A DNA stretch of 29,751 nt, taken from contig JAAFHJ010000008.1 in the NCBI GenBank assembly GCA_013298325.1, forward strand, positions 1 to 29,751, in the 5' to 3' direction. Below the pieces are notes generated by a model, which saw only the letters and a list, made by a program, of their open reading frames with translations, was not told the origin of the DNA and searched no databases. Origin of the DNA: Myxococcales bacterium. Lineage in GTDB: Bacteria > Myxococcota_A > Polyangia > Polyangiales > Polyangiaceae. How positions within the stretch are numbered: position 1 is the stretch's first letter; each line of letters opens with the position of its first letter. Below, piece after piece: positions 8,072-15,276 of the stretch. A program made the translations under genes and the position numbers.

Positions 8072-8129
8072 GAATTGCGGTTGTACCGTGCTCTAGGCCT
8101 TCGCTCTTCGAATTTGTCGCCCGCGGTGC

Positions 8130-9506
8130 TCAGAGGTCGTCGATGAAATAATCTTTCAACTTGTACAAGAGAGCGCGATGACTGATTTCCAACAGCTCCG
8201 CCGCGCGCGTTCGATTCCCCTTGGTCTTCACAAGGGCCCGCCGAATGAGAATTTGCTCGACGGCAGCGACCGTCTTCTTGATGGACAGCTCCCCGGAGGC
8301 GAGCTGCACCTGCACCGGATCGAGCGCTTGGCGGAGCCTTTCTGGGAGGTCATGGAGCTCAATACAATCGCCTTCAGCGAGGACCATCGCCCGTTCAATC
8401 GTATTTTCGAGCTCGCGGACGTTCCCCGGCCAGCCGTACTCGAGCAGCAGGCGTTGCGCCTCGGACGAGAGCCCACGGAGCTTCGTACCGAGGCGCTCAT
8501 TGTTTCGGGCGAGGAAGTGGTCGACGAGCACCGGGATGTCCTCGCGGCGGTCCCGAAGGGGCGGGATCGGCAGCGAAAGCACGTGAATTCGGTAGAAGAG
8601 ATCTTCCCGAAAGCGGCCCGCCTTTGCGTCCGCGGCGAGGTCGCGATGGGTCGCAGCGATCACACGGACGTCGACCTTGATGTCCTTGCTATCGCCGAGG
8701 CGACGAATCGTCTCTTCCTGCAGGACACGGAGGAGCTTTACCTGCAGAAGGAGCGGAAGTTCTCCAATTTCATCAAGGAAAAGTGTTCCGCCTGAGGCCT
8801 CTTCAAAGAGACCACGCCGATCAGAACTGGCATCGGTAAATGCCCCTTTCTTGTGGCCAAAGAGCTCGCTTTCGAGGAGATTTTCTGGGATTGCTCCACA
8901 GTTAATAGCAACAAAAGGTTTGTGTTTTCGAGGGCTACGGTCGTGAATGGCTCGCGCGACGAGCTCCTTTCCGACGCCACTTTCCCCGTTCACGAGCACG
9001 GTGGTCTTGAAATCGGCGACTTTGGCGATCGTCCGAAAGACCTCCTTCATCGGTGCGCTCTTCGCGAGGATCGACTGAAAGGTATGTTCGCTCTCCACCT
9101 GGGCCCGGAGCTTGCGATTTTCGCGACGAAGCGACTCGCGTTCCTCGGCCTTCTTGAGGACGAGGAGCATTTCATCCTGTTTGAACGGCTTCTGGATGTA
9201 GTCGTAGGCCCCCGCCTTCATCGCCTCGAGAGCGAGATCGACGCTGCCGTAAGCGCTCATCACGATGACCGTCGCCCGGTGCCCCTTCGCTTGAAGGGTG
9301 CCGAGGAGGTCGAGACCGCCCACCTTCGGCATGCGCACGTCGGTCAGGACGACGTCGGGGTCGAACCGATCGAGCTGGGCGATCGCCTGCTCGCCATCTT
9401 CCGCGGTCTCGACCTCGTAGCCGTTCTTCCGGAGGAGCGTCCGGAGCACGAGGCGAATGTTCTCTTCATCGTCGACGACCAAAATACGGCGCACGGGACC
9501 TCGCAA
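8130..9506 (-). CDS. NtrC-family sigma-54-dependent response regulator
   Basis: A 458-residue regulator with the full three-part layout. The receiver domain (about 6-120) has VDDEE, phosphoacceptor Asp56 and Lys106. The AAA+ domain (about 145-380) has Walker A GESGVGKE (174-181), Walker B TLFLDEIGEL (241-250) and the sigma-54 contact loop GAFTDA (221-226) instead of the canonical GAFTGA. The C-terminal Fis-type helix-turn-helix includes KGNRTRAAELLEIS. No histidine kinase gene is adjacent, so it is an orphan here. The start is uncertain: TTG 9506, or GTG 9494, which has Shine-Dalgarno GAGGT and gives the usual short lead into RRILVVDD. It probably heads a transcription unit with the CLC and lipoprotein genes. 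Confidence 0.92.
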   Translation of the reverse strand: MRGPVRRILVVDDEENIRLVLRTLLRKNGYEVETAEDGEQAIAQLDRFDPDVVLTDVRMPKVGGLDLLGTLQAKGHRATVIVMSAYGSVDLALEAMKAGAYDYIQKPFKQDEMLLVLKKAEERESLRRENRKLRAQVESEHTFQSILAKSAPMKEVFRTIAKVADFKTTVLVNGESGVGKELVARAIHDRSPRKHKPFVAINCGAIPENLLESELFGHKKGAFTDASSDRRGLFEEASGGTLFLDEIGELPLLLQVKLLRVLQEETIRRLGDSKDIKVDVRVIAATHRDLAADAKAGRFREDLFYRIHVLSLPIPPLRDRREDIPVLVDHFLARNNERLGTKLRGLSSEAQRLLLEYGWPGNVRELENTIERAMVLAEGDCIELHDLPERLRQALDPVQVQLASGELSIKKTVAAVEQILIRRALVKTKGNRTRAAELLEISHRALLYKLKDYFIDDL

Positions 9507-9540
9507 ATCTTTGCGTAGACCCTATCCGCTTTTCCAGAAC

Positions 9541-9559
9541 CTGCACAGAAACGTTGCAG
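9541..9559. promoter_or_regulatory. Inverted repeat in divergent promoter region
   Basis: CTGCA (9541-9545), nine bases, TGCAG (9555-9559), located between the divergent response regulator and NamZ-like genes. The arms are short, so this is at best a candidate operator. Confidence 0.2.
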
Positions 9560-9604
9560 TTCACTCCGCATACTTTTCCATGTGCCGCTTCTTCGCGCGC
9601 GCGA

Positions 9605-9610
9605 TAGCGT
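9605..9610 (+). promoter_or_regulatory. -10-like TAGCGT before NamZ-like gene
   Basis: TAGCGT (inside GCGATAGCGT) starts exactly 12 bases before GTG 9617. There is no Shine-Dalgarno sequence and no clear -35. It is consistent with a leaderless transcript. Confidence 0.35.
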
Positions 9611-9616
9611 CGCCGC

Positions 9617-10810
9617 GTGCATTTCGGAATTGATCGCCTCCCGACGGAAACGAAACTCGTGGCGCGCCTCCGCGAAGGGCGCTTCGGCCTCCTCGCGCAC
9701 CCGGCGTCGGTCGACGGACGCTTCCGCCACCTCCGCCACCTCCTCCACGGCCTCGGCGCTTCACCCGCGATCGTGTTTGGCCCCGAGCACGGCTATGGCG
9801 GCGAGGCGCAGGACATGATCGGCGTCGACGACTCGCGGGACGCGTATGGCACGCGGGTCGTGAGTCTCTATGGCGAGAATTTTTCAGCACTTACGCCAAG
9901 CGCGAACGACCTTGACGGCCTCGACCTCGTCCTGTGCGACCTCCAAGACGTCGGCGCCCGCTATTACACGTTCGTCTGGACGGCGCTCCTCATGCTTCGC
10001 GCCTGCGCCGCCCGAGGGATCCCCCTGGTGGTCCTCGATCGCCCCAACCCGCTCGGTGGTGTCTTGCGCGAAGGGGCGTTTCCAATTTCGGAACGATTTC
10101 ATTCATTTGTCGGTCTCGAGCCGCTCCCTGTACGCCACGGATTCACCCTCGGTGAGATCCTCAAGATCCGCGCCCACGAAGAGAGAATCGACCCCGCACT
10201 CCTCGAGATTGTCGCCGTCGACGGCTGGGACCGCGAAAAGAGCGCCTACGGCGATGCAACGCTCCGCGGACGCTGGGTCCTCCCGTCACCAAACATGCCG
10301 ACGCCGGAAACGGCGCTCGTCTACCCCGGAGGCTGCCTCCTCGAAGGGACCAACCTCTCCGACGGCCGCGGCTGCACGCGCCCTTTTGAGATCACTGGCG
10401 CCCCCTGGCTCGACGGGGAAGCGCTCGCAAAAGCGCTTTCGGAATCAGGACTTCCAGGCTTTTTTGCTCGCCCGATGGTCTTTCAACCGACCTTCCACAA
10501 GCACGCCGGGCTTCTCTGCGGCGGCATACAAATCCACGTGACCGACCCGGTCCACTTTCGCCCCTACGCGACCTACCTCGCGCTCATCGCCTACGCGGCC
10601 CAAGCGCATCCTGCGTCGTTCCGCTTTCGTACAGAACGCTACGAATTTGTGGACGATATTCCCGCATTCGATCTGCTCACCGGAACCGACAAGGCGCGCG
10701 CCGCCATTCTCGCTGGTGAGACGCCGCGCGAAATCGCCGACCATTTTTCGCAAATTTCGCCGGCAAGTGCCGCTCGCCTCGGCAGCTGGCTCGACGTCGT
10801 CGGCGCGTGA
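9617..10810 (+). CDS. DUF1343 protein, NamZ-like exo-beta-N-acetylmuramidase
   Basis: This 397-residue protein matches the DUF1343/NamZ family (GH171), characterised in Bacillus as an exo-acting N-acetylmuramidase in peptidoglycan turnover. Segments I recognise: FGLLAHPASVDGRFRH, FGPEHGYGGEAQDM, DLVLCDLQDVGARYYT, LDRPNPLGG, and LEGTNLSDGRG followed by PFEITGAPW. A distinctive change is GRGC where GRGT is common. No signal peptide follows GTG 9617 and none is visible upstream, so the enzyme would be cytosolic, acting on recovered muropeptides or MurNAc glycosides. The start codon sits at the predicted +1 of a -10-like TAGCGT. It is followed by a 395-base gap with a candidate small RNA. Confidence 0.85.
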   Translation: MHFGIDRLPTETKLVARLREGRFGLLAHPASVDGRFRHLRHLLHGLGASPAIVFGPEHGYGGEAQDMIGVDDSRDAYGTRVVSLYGENFSALTPSANDLDGLDLVLCDLQDVGARYYTFVWTALLMLRACAARGIPLVVLDRPNPLGGVLREGAFPISERFHSFVGLEPLPVRHGFTLGEILKIRAHEERIDPALLEIVAVDGWDREKSAYGDATLRGRWVLPSPNMPTPETALVYPGGCLLEGTNLSDGRGCTRPFEITGAPWLDGEALAKALSESGLPGFFARPMVFQPTFHKHAGLLCGGIQIHVTDPVHFRPYATYLALIAYAAQAHPASFRFRTERYEFVDDIPAFDLLTGTDKARAAILAGETPREIADHFSQISPASAARLGSWLDVVGA

Positions 10811-10929
10811 TCGGATCGCGATTTCTGCACATCCATGTTGCGCGGCGCCGAAATTCGGCAGGGAAACGGCAATAACTTCGTAGTTTTCGCGAATATCCTC
10901 GCAGCGGCGCGTTTTTTTCGCGGAAAGAC

Positions 10930-10958
10930 TTGCCTCCCGGGCCGCCTTGCCATAGGGT
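10930..10958 (+). promoter_or_regulatory. Promoter of candidate small RNA
   Basis: TTGCCT (10930-10935), exactly 17 bases, TAGGGT (10953-10958). Predicted +1 is 10965-10966, immediately before the first hairpin. Confidence 0.5.
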
Positions 10959-10964
10959 CAGGAT

Positions 10965-11077
10965 CAGTTCACGGGAAACCGGTGAACGCTCCTCAAGAGC
11001 TCGTGCGCCTCCCTCCCCCCCCAACCGCGCGAGCTCGCCGTGCCCGAAGGCCTCTGGTCTTTGGGCACGGTTCTTTT
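10965..11077 (+). ncRNA. Candidate small RNA with C-rich loop
   Basis: A predicted transcript of about 113 nt with three hairpins in a row. Hairpin 1 pairs GTTCAC (10967-10972) with GTGAAC (10982-10987) around a GGGAAACCG-like cap. The linker 10988-10996 contains CUCCUC. Hairpin 2 pairs GAGCTC (10997-11002) and GCGC (11005-11008) with GCGC (11027-11030) and GAGCTC (11031-11036), exposing an 18-base pyrimidine loop (11009-11026) with eight C in a row and no G. Hairpin 3 is a terminator. A -35/-10 pair sits at the right distance upstream. C-rich exposed loops and CUCCU linkers resemble the anti-Shine-Dalgarno seeds of known trans-acting small RNAs. I do not recognise the RNA as 6S, SRP, tmRNA or RNase P. 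Confidence 0.58.
11038..11077 (+). terminator. Rho-independent terminator of candidate small RNA
   Basis: CCGTGCCC (11038-11045) pairs perfectly with GGGCACGG (11063-11070). An inner AAG/CTT pairing extends the stem. The T-rich tail TTCTTTT (11071-11077) follows directly. Confidence 0.72.
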
Positions 11078-11205
11078 GTGCGCCCGAATTTCGAAGCGTC
11101 GGTCCGGCCGGTGAAAACAGCGCGCGCCCCTTCGATGGGGGCGTCCCGCCGGTACCGCCCCGCGGTGCTGGAAACAACAGCGCCGCGAGGCCCTTTGACA
11201 GAGCG

Positions 11206-12249
11206 CTACTTTTCGAGTTCTTCGGCGAGGTAACCGAGGATGATCTCGTCGAGGCTCTTGTCGCGAAGGATCGCTTCCGACGCCTTTGACACCGCGCGCT
11301 TCGCGCCCCGAAAAATCTCCGCCGGCCGTGCCGGAGACGGACGCGGAGGCGTCGACTTCGTCCGCGGTCCTGGGCGAGTGCTCGCGCGCTTATTTTCCTC
11401 TTTGTTGGCCCGCGGCGGCTCGCTCGGCGGGACGAGGCTCCGGTAGCGGGCACTCTGCGGAAGTTCCTTCGAAAATGCCGTCTTGGGCGGCGGCGGAAGG
11501 TCGCCGAGGGCTAGCTCGTTGCGGCCGAGAGCGGGCGGCAAATTGGGCGACGAAGATCTGCGCGTCGAGGGGGCATTCTCCGCCGCGGCTGCCGAGGCCA
11601 TCAATGGCGGAAGCACTGGCGAAGACGGAGGGTCTTCCAGGGGGAACGCATGACCCGGTTTCGGCTCCGGTGCCGCTTCTGCGGAGACAACAGGCTTGAG
11701 CTGCGTCGGCACCGCTTCCGACATCGGAATACCCGACATCGGGGGCGCCTCTTCGAGGGTGATCGCTGGGATCACCAGCTTCGGGCGGGCCTCGGGGGCG
11801 ACGCCGATGATCGTTGCTCCTTCGCGCGACGACGGAGGTGGCGTCGGCACGCGAGGCGCTTCGCTCGTCCGCTTCGTGCCAGGCATCACGCTCGCCACCG
11901 GCTCGGCCGGCGGCCGTTCCTCCGCGTCCGGCGCCTCTACAGCCTCCGGCGCTTTCGCAATCGGCTTGCCTTCAATCGCATCATCAAAGGTACCATCTCG
12001 CAAAGCGATAAATATCGCCTTGTGCTGTTCCTTCATGATTTTGCGAACAATATCAGCTACATCACTTGCTTCAACGTGCTCAGCATAGCTCTTTTTAACC
12101 GATTTTAGGATGCGCCCGCCATCCATAAAAAGGTGCGTAATGACGTGCGGCTTCGCCAGCCCGCTGTCTTCCGTTTGAATATGGAAGACGCGACCTTTGT
12201 GCCGAACGTTGTTGTTGTAGCCGACGAGCGGCGACGGCGCCTTGGCCAT
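11206..12249 (-). CDS. Conserved protein of unknown function with two short conserved ends and a Pro-rich middle
   Basis: This 347-residue soluble protein has conserved-looking ends and a disordered middle. Residues 1-105 (VGYNNNVRHKGRVFHIQTED ... THLF ... GGRILKSVKKSY ... QHKAIFIAL) form a compact domain I associate with hypothetical proteins of Myxococcota/Deltaproteobacteria; no function is known to me. Residues about 110-310 are Pro/Ala/Glu/Ser-rich and probably unstructured. The last 20 residues (DKSLDEIILGYLAEELEK) form an amphipathic helix, probably a docking motif. The DNA for the N-terminal domain is clearly less GC-rich than the linker. ATG 12249 has Shine-Dalgarno GAAAGG. The gene is divergent from rseP. 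A scaffold or motility/signalling adaptor role would be a guess. Confidence 0.7.
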   Translation of the reverse strand: MAKAPSPLVGYNNNVRHKGRVFHIQTEDSGLAKPHVITHLFMDGGRILKSVKKSYAEHVEASDVADIVRKIMKEQHKAIFIALRDGTFDDAIEGKPIAKAPEAVEAPDAEERPPAEPVASVMPGTKRTSEAPRVPTPPPSSREGATIIGVAPEARPKLVIPAITLEEAPPMSGIPMSEAVPTQLKPVVSAEAAPEPKPGHAFPLEDPPSSPVLPPLMASAAAAENAPSTRRSSSPNLPPALGRNELALGDLPPPPKTAFSKELPQSARYRSLVPPSEPPRANKEENKRASTRPGPRTKSTPPRPSPARPAEIFRGAKRAVSKASEAILRDKSLDEIILGYLAEELEK

Positions 12250-12423
12250 GAAACCTTTCGGGATTTCGGAAGCGGGTCCCTCCGAAAATCAGGAGCGTGG
12301 CTACGAGAGACCGCGAGCGCAGCCTCTCAAGCGAGGAGATGCGTCACCGCGACGCGAAAGCGTATCACGCAGTTGCGTTCGTCGACCACCGTCGCACGCA
12401 TCGCGACCGACTCCGGTGGGCGC

Positions 12424-12452
12424 TTGTGTGTGTGCGGTCTGGCTGTTAGCGC
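12424..12452 (+). promoter_or_regulatory. Putative rseP promoter
   Basis: TTGTGT (12424-12429), 17 bases, TAGCGC (12447-12452) with an extended TGT just before it. Predicted +1 is near 12459, about 45 bases before the TTG start. The rest of the 254-base divergent gap (12250-12503) shows nothing else clear. Confidence 0.42.
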
Positions 12453-12503
12453 ACCACGTCGGCGCTCTGTTCGAACTCCCTCGACGCGCCATCCCCTCCT
12501 CGC

Positions 12504-14234
12504 TTGGAATTCGTCTACGGCGTCCTGCTGGTAAGCATCCTCATATTCATCCACGAATTCGGGCATTTCGTATTTGCGAAGCTCTTCGGGGTGAAGGTGC
12601 TCACCTTTTCCATCGGCTTCGGGCCGAAGCTTTTGCGCGTTCGCGGCAAAGAGACCTCCTACTGCCTCGGGATCCTGCCATTTGGCGGCTTCGTGAAAAT
12701 GCTCGAAGAGGCGCGCGGGAAGGAGACGATTCTCCCCGAGGATCGCCACCGCACCTTCGAGGCGCAGGCGGTCTGGAAGCGGATTCTCATCGTTCTCGCC
12801 GGTCCGGCGATGAACTTGCTCTTCCCGATCCTCCTCTACACCACCGTCTACCTGGAGGACCGGGAGCTCTCACCGCCGGTCGTCGGCGCCGTTGAACCGG
12901 GGATGCCCGCCGACGGCAAGCTGCTCCCCGGGGATGTGATCACGGCCGTCGATGGGGTCGCCATCGATACGAGCGTCGCCCTCCAAGAGGCGATCGCGCA
13001 CAAGGCGGGCAAGAGCGTAAAAATTACGGTAAATCGGGATGATAAGCCGCTTGATGTCTTCCTTGTGCCGAAGGACGAGTCGGTCGTTCTTGAGCCGAGG
13101 GACCTTGACCTCGTCGAGCACGTGGCGCGAATAGGTGTATCCCACAAGTTTGTTGCGCCAGTCATCGGCGTGCCGGCAACCGATTCCCCCGCCTACCGGG
13201 CCGGTCTGCGGACCTTCGATCGCGTCACCGCCGTCAATGGCCGCAAACTCGAACGTTTCGTCGACCTGATCACGCTCCTTTCGGCGAACCGCGGCGACAC
13301 CATCCAGGTGACCTACCTGCGGCCTCGCGGCGCCCCCGAGGCGTTGGGCGGCGTCTCAGACATTGCGGTGTTTGATCCGGGGGTCGTCACCCTCACGCCC
13401 TTGCCGAAAGACCCAGAAGCGAAGGAAATTGACCATGTTGCGCGGGAGCGCGACGTCCTTCTCCGCGAAGGGATCGAGGGGGCAGAGATGTATGCCGCAC
13501 TCGTCCCCGAAGGCTCCTCCGAGTGGCAAGCGGGCCTTCGCCCCGGCGACCGCCTACGGACCCTCGACGGACAGGCGGTTGATCGCTGGAAAAGCGTTCA
13601 ATTTGCTCTAAAAACCCACCCCGAAGACCGCCACGAACTTGGCTGGACCCGCGACGGCGAAGCGCTCTCGGGGACATTCACCATGCGGAAAGAGACCTGG
13701 CACGACGAAGCCGGGATCCGTCGGGACCGCTATGTCTTCCGGACGACGAACTGGCAGTCCTTCGCCATTGAAAAATTCGTCAAGAATCCCGGGCGTATCG
13801 CCTACGCGCTAACGCGAGGCCTTCGGGAAACGGGGCGAGTCGTCCAGTTTATCGTCGTCGGCTTTCTGAGAATTTTGCAGGGAAAAGTCAGCATTGCGAC
13901 CGTGAGCGGTCCCATTGCGATGTTTGACGTCGCCGGTGAAGCCGGTATCCGCGGGACGACCTATTTCCTTTGGGCGATGGCACTCGTCTCGGTGAATCTC
14001 GGCCTCGTGAACCTACTGCCGGTACCGGTCCTCGATGGAGGACACCTCCTCTTCTTCCTCTGGGAGGGGATCTCCCGCCGCCCGCTTTCGCGCCGCGCGC
14101 GCGAAATTGCCAGTCTTCTCGGGATGATTCTCTTGATCGGCCTTGCTGTCCTCTCGATCAAGAACGACGTCGCCCGCCGTTGGGATGCCGTCGGCAGCAC
14201 CTTCCGCGAGACGATGGATCACAAGCTCAAATAG
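12504..14234 (+). CDS. rseP: Site-2 (RseP-type) intramembrane zinc metalloprotease
   Basis: This 576-residue inner-membrane protease cuts transmembrane segments, classically anti-sigma factors in envelope stress signalling and remnant signal peptides. The first helix carries the zinc site HEFGH (His17-Glu18...His21). Periplasmic PDZ-type segments follow: residues about 120-190 (EPGMPADGKLLPGDVITAVDG), about 210-285 (SPAYRAGLRTFDRVTAVNG) and about 325-395 (SEWQAGLRPGDRLRTLDG). That is three PDZ-like units, where E. coli RseP has two, making the protein longer than the usual 450. The last helices carry LLPVPVLDGG with the zinc-ligand Asp511. The TTG start gives the normal spacing from N-terminus to HExxH; no Shine-Dalgarno sequence is visible. 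No anti-sigma gene is adjacent. Confidence 0.92.
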   Translation: MEFVYGVLLVSILIFIHEFGHFVFAKLFGVKVLTFSIGFGPKLLRVRGKETSYCLGILPFGGFVKMLEEARGKETILPEDRHRTFEAQAVWKRILIVLAGPAMNLLFPILLYTTVYLEDRELSPPVVGAVEPGMPADGKLLPGDVITAVDGVAIDTSVALQEAIAHKAGKSVKITVNRDDKPLDVFLVPKDESVVLEPRDLDLVEHVARIGVSHKFVAPVIGVPATDSPAYRAGLRTFDRVTAVNGRKLERFVDLITLLSANRGDTIQVTYLRPRGAPEALGGVSDIAVFDPGVVTLTPLPKDPEAKEIDHVARERDVLLREGIEGAEMYAALVPEGSSEWQAGLRPGDRLRTLDGQAVDRWKSVQFALKTHPEDRHELGWTRDGEALSGTFTMRKETWHDEAGIRRDRYVFRTTNWQSFAIEKFVKNPGRIAYALTRGLRETGRVVQFIVVGFLRILQGKVSIATVSGPIAMFDVAGEAGIRGTTYFLWAMALVSVNLGLVNLLPVPVLDGGHLLFFLWEGISRRPLSRRAREIASLLGMILLIGLAVLSIKNDVARRWDAVGSTFRETMDHKLK

Positions 14235-14241
14235 GAATTCT

Positions 14242-15276
14242 TCAGTAGCCGTCGTGCCCTTCGGCGGCGTGCGCCTTGCCTCGATGAATCCGGAAGAGCA
14301 TCGCAAACCAGAACATGGCGAGCGGGATGCCAACCAGAAAGACCGGCGCAATGGCTGCGAGGCTTTCCGGCGGCGCCGCCATCGAGAGATCCAGATTGGG
14401 ACCTTCGCCGGTGCTCCGTAGAAAGACGGGGAAGAGGCCGGCGGCGATACCGGCAAGTGAGGCTCCTAGGAACACGTTCGAGGCGAGAAACTTTCCGAGA
14501 GGAGAGCCCGCTTTCCGGAACAACACGCCGAGGCCTGCCGCCGCAAACAGCGGAAAGAGTACGATCCAGGGGCGCGACCAGAAGGCCTGTTGGAGTGCCG
14601 GCTGGACGATGAAGGTCGCCCCGAAAAGCGCGATCGCGCCCACAACGACGACTGGCAGGAGAAGCGTAGCGAGGCGAGCCGAGCGGGTCGCGACCGCCCC
14701 TTCCGTCTTCCAAACGAGGAAGTGTGCCCCGTGGTGGGCGAGCGCGGCCACCGTGAAGAGACCGACAGAAATCGTGTAAATATCGAGGGTTCCCGACTGG
14801 GGACCCGGCCAGAACGTCCCAAAGAGAGGGAGGGCAAACCAGCCGTCGGCATCGAGGGGGACGCCGCGGATGATGTTTCCAAGGGCCGCCCCAAGAACGA
14901 GCGCGATCCCCGTCGACGCGAGGACAAAGAGACTATCGAGGAAACTCTTGAAGAGCGGTTCGTCACCGTGGTGACGAAGTTCAATAGAAATGCCTCGGAG
15001 GATCAATCCCCATACAAGAAGAAAAATAGCGAGGTAGAAGCCGGAGAGTCCCGCCGCGAGGACGGCGGGATAAAAGGCAAACAGGACGCCGCCCGCCGCG
15101 AGGAGCCATACTTCATTGGCGTCCCAATAGGGGCCGATGGCGGCGAGGACGGTGCGTCGCTCGCGCTCGTCACGGGCGACGATGCGATGGAGCATGCCGG
15201 CACCGAGGTCGAAGCCGTCGAGGAGCGCAAAGGCAGCCAAAAAGCTGACCGCGAGGAAAAATCCGAGTTCACGCAT
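14242..15276 (-). CDS. cydB: Cytochrome bd oxidase subunit II
   Basis: This 344-residue polytopic inner-membrane subunit of cytochrome bd quinol:O2 oxidoreductase pairs with CydA. It begins with the family N-terminus FLAVSFLAAFALLDGFDLGAGML, followed by WDANEVWLLAAGGVLFAFYPAV and RGISIELRH; about eight hydrophobic segments follow. ATG 15276 lies inside the end of cydA (8-base overlap) and has a strong Shine-Dalgarno GGAGGTG, indicating translational coupling. No small CydX-like frame follows before the convergent rseP stop, seven bases beyond its own stop. The C-terminus is short and His/Glu-rich. Confidence 0.95.
   Translation of the reverse strand: MRELGFFLAVSFLAAFALLDGFDLGAGMLHRIVARDERERRTVLAAIGPYWDANEVWLLAAGGVLFAFYPAVLAAGLSGFYLAIFLLVWGLILRGISIELRHHGDEPLFKSFLDSLFVLASTGIALVLGAALGNIIRGVPLDADGWFALPLFGTFWPGPQSGTLDIYTISVGLFTVAALAHHGAHFLVWKTEGAVATRSARLATLLLPVVVVGAIALFGATFIVQPALQQAFWSRPWIVLFPLFAAAGLGVLFRKAGSPLGKFLASNVFLGASLAGIAAGLFPVFLRSTGEGPNLDLSMAAPPESLAAIAPVFLVGIPLAMFWFAMLFRIHRGKAHAAEGHDGY

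Larger units (their letters stand above)
10811..11205. other. 395-base gap between NamZ-like gene and minus-strand gene
   Basis: No convincing protein gene lies here; frames on both strands give Arg/Pro-rich low-complexity peptides. The first part holds a GCCGAAATTCGGC hairpin (10849-10861) and a seven-T tract (10912-10918) after a short GC stem, a weak terminator candidate for the NamZ-like gene. The middle holds the promoter and candidate small RNA described separately. The last part holds a hairpin (CGCCCC 11125-11130 with GGGGCG 11138-11143) followed, on the minus strand, by TGTTTTC. This could weakly terminate the minus-strand gene ending at 11206. Confidence 0.6.

Noticed and set aside
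10835..11233. Plus-strand open frame across the candidate small RNA
   Set aside because: The translation is low-complexity Arg/Pro/Ser and crosses a strong terminator; no ribosome binding site or homology is visible.
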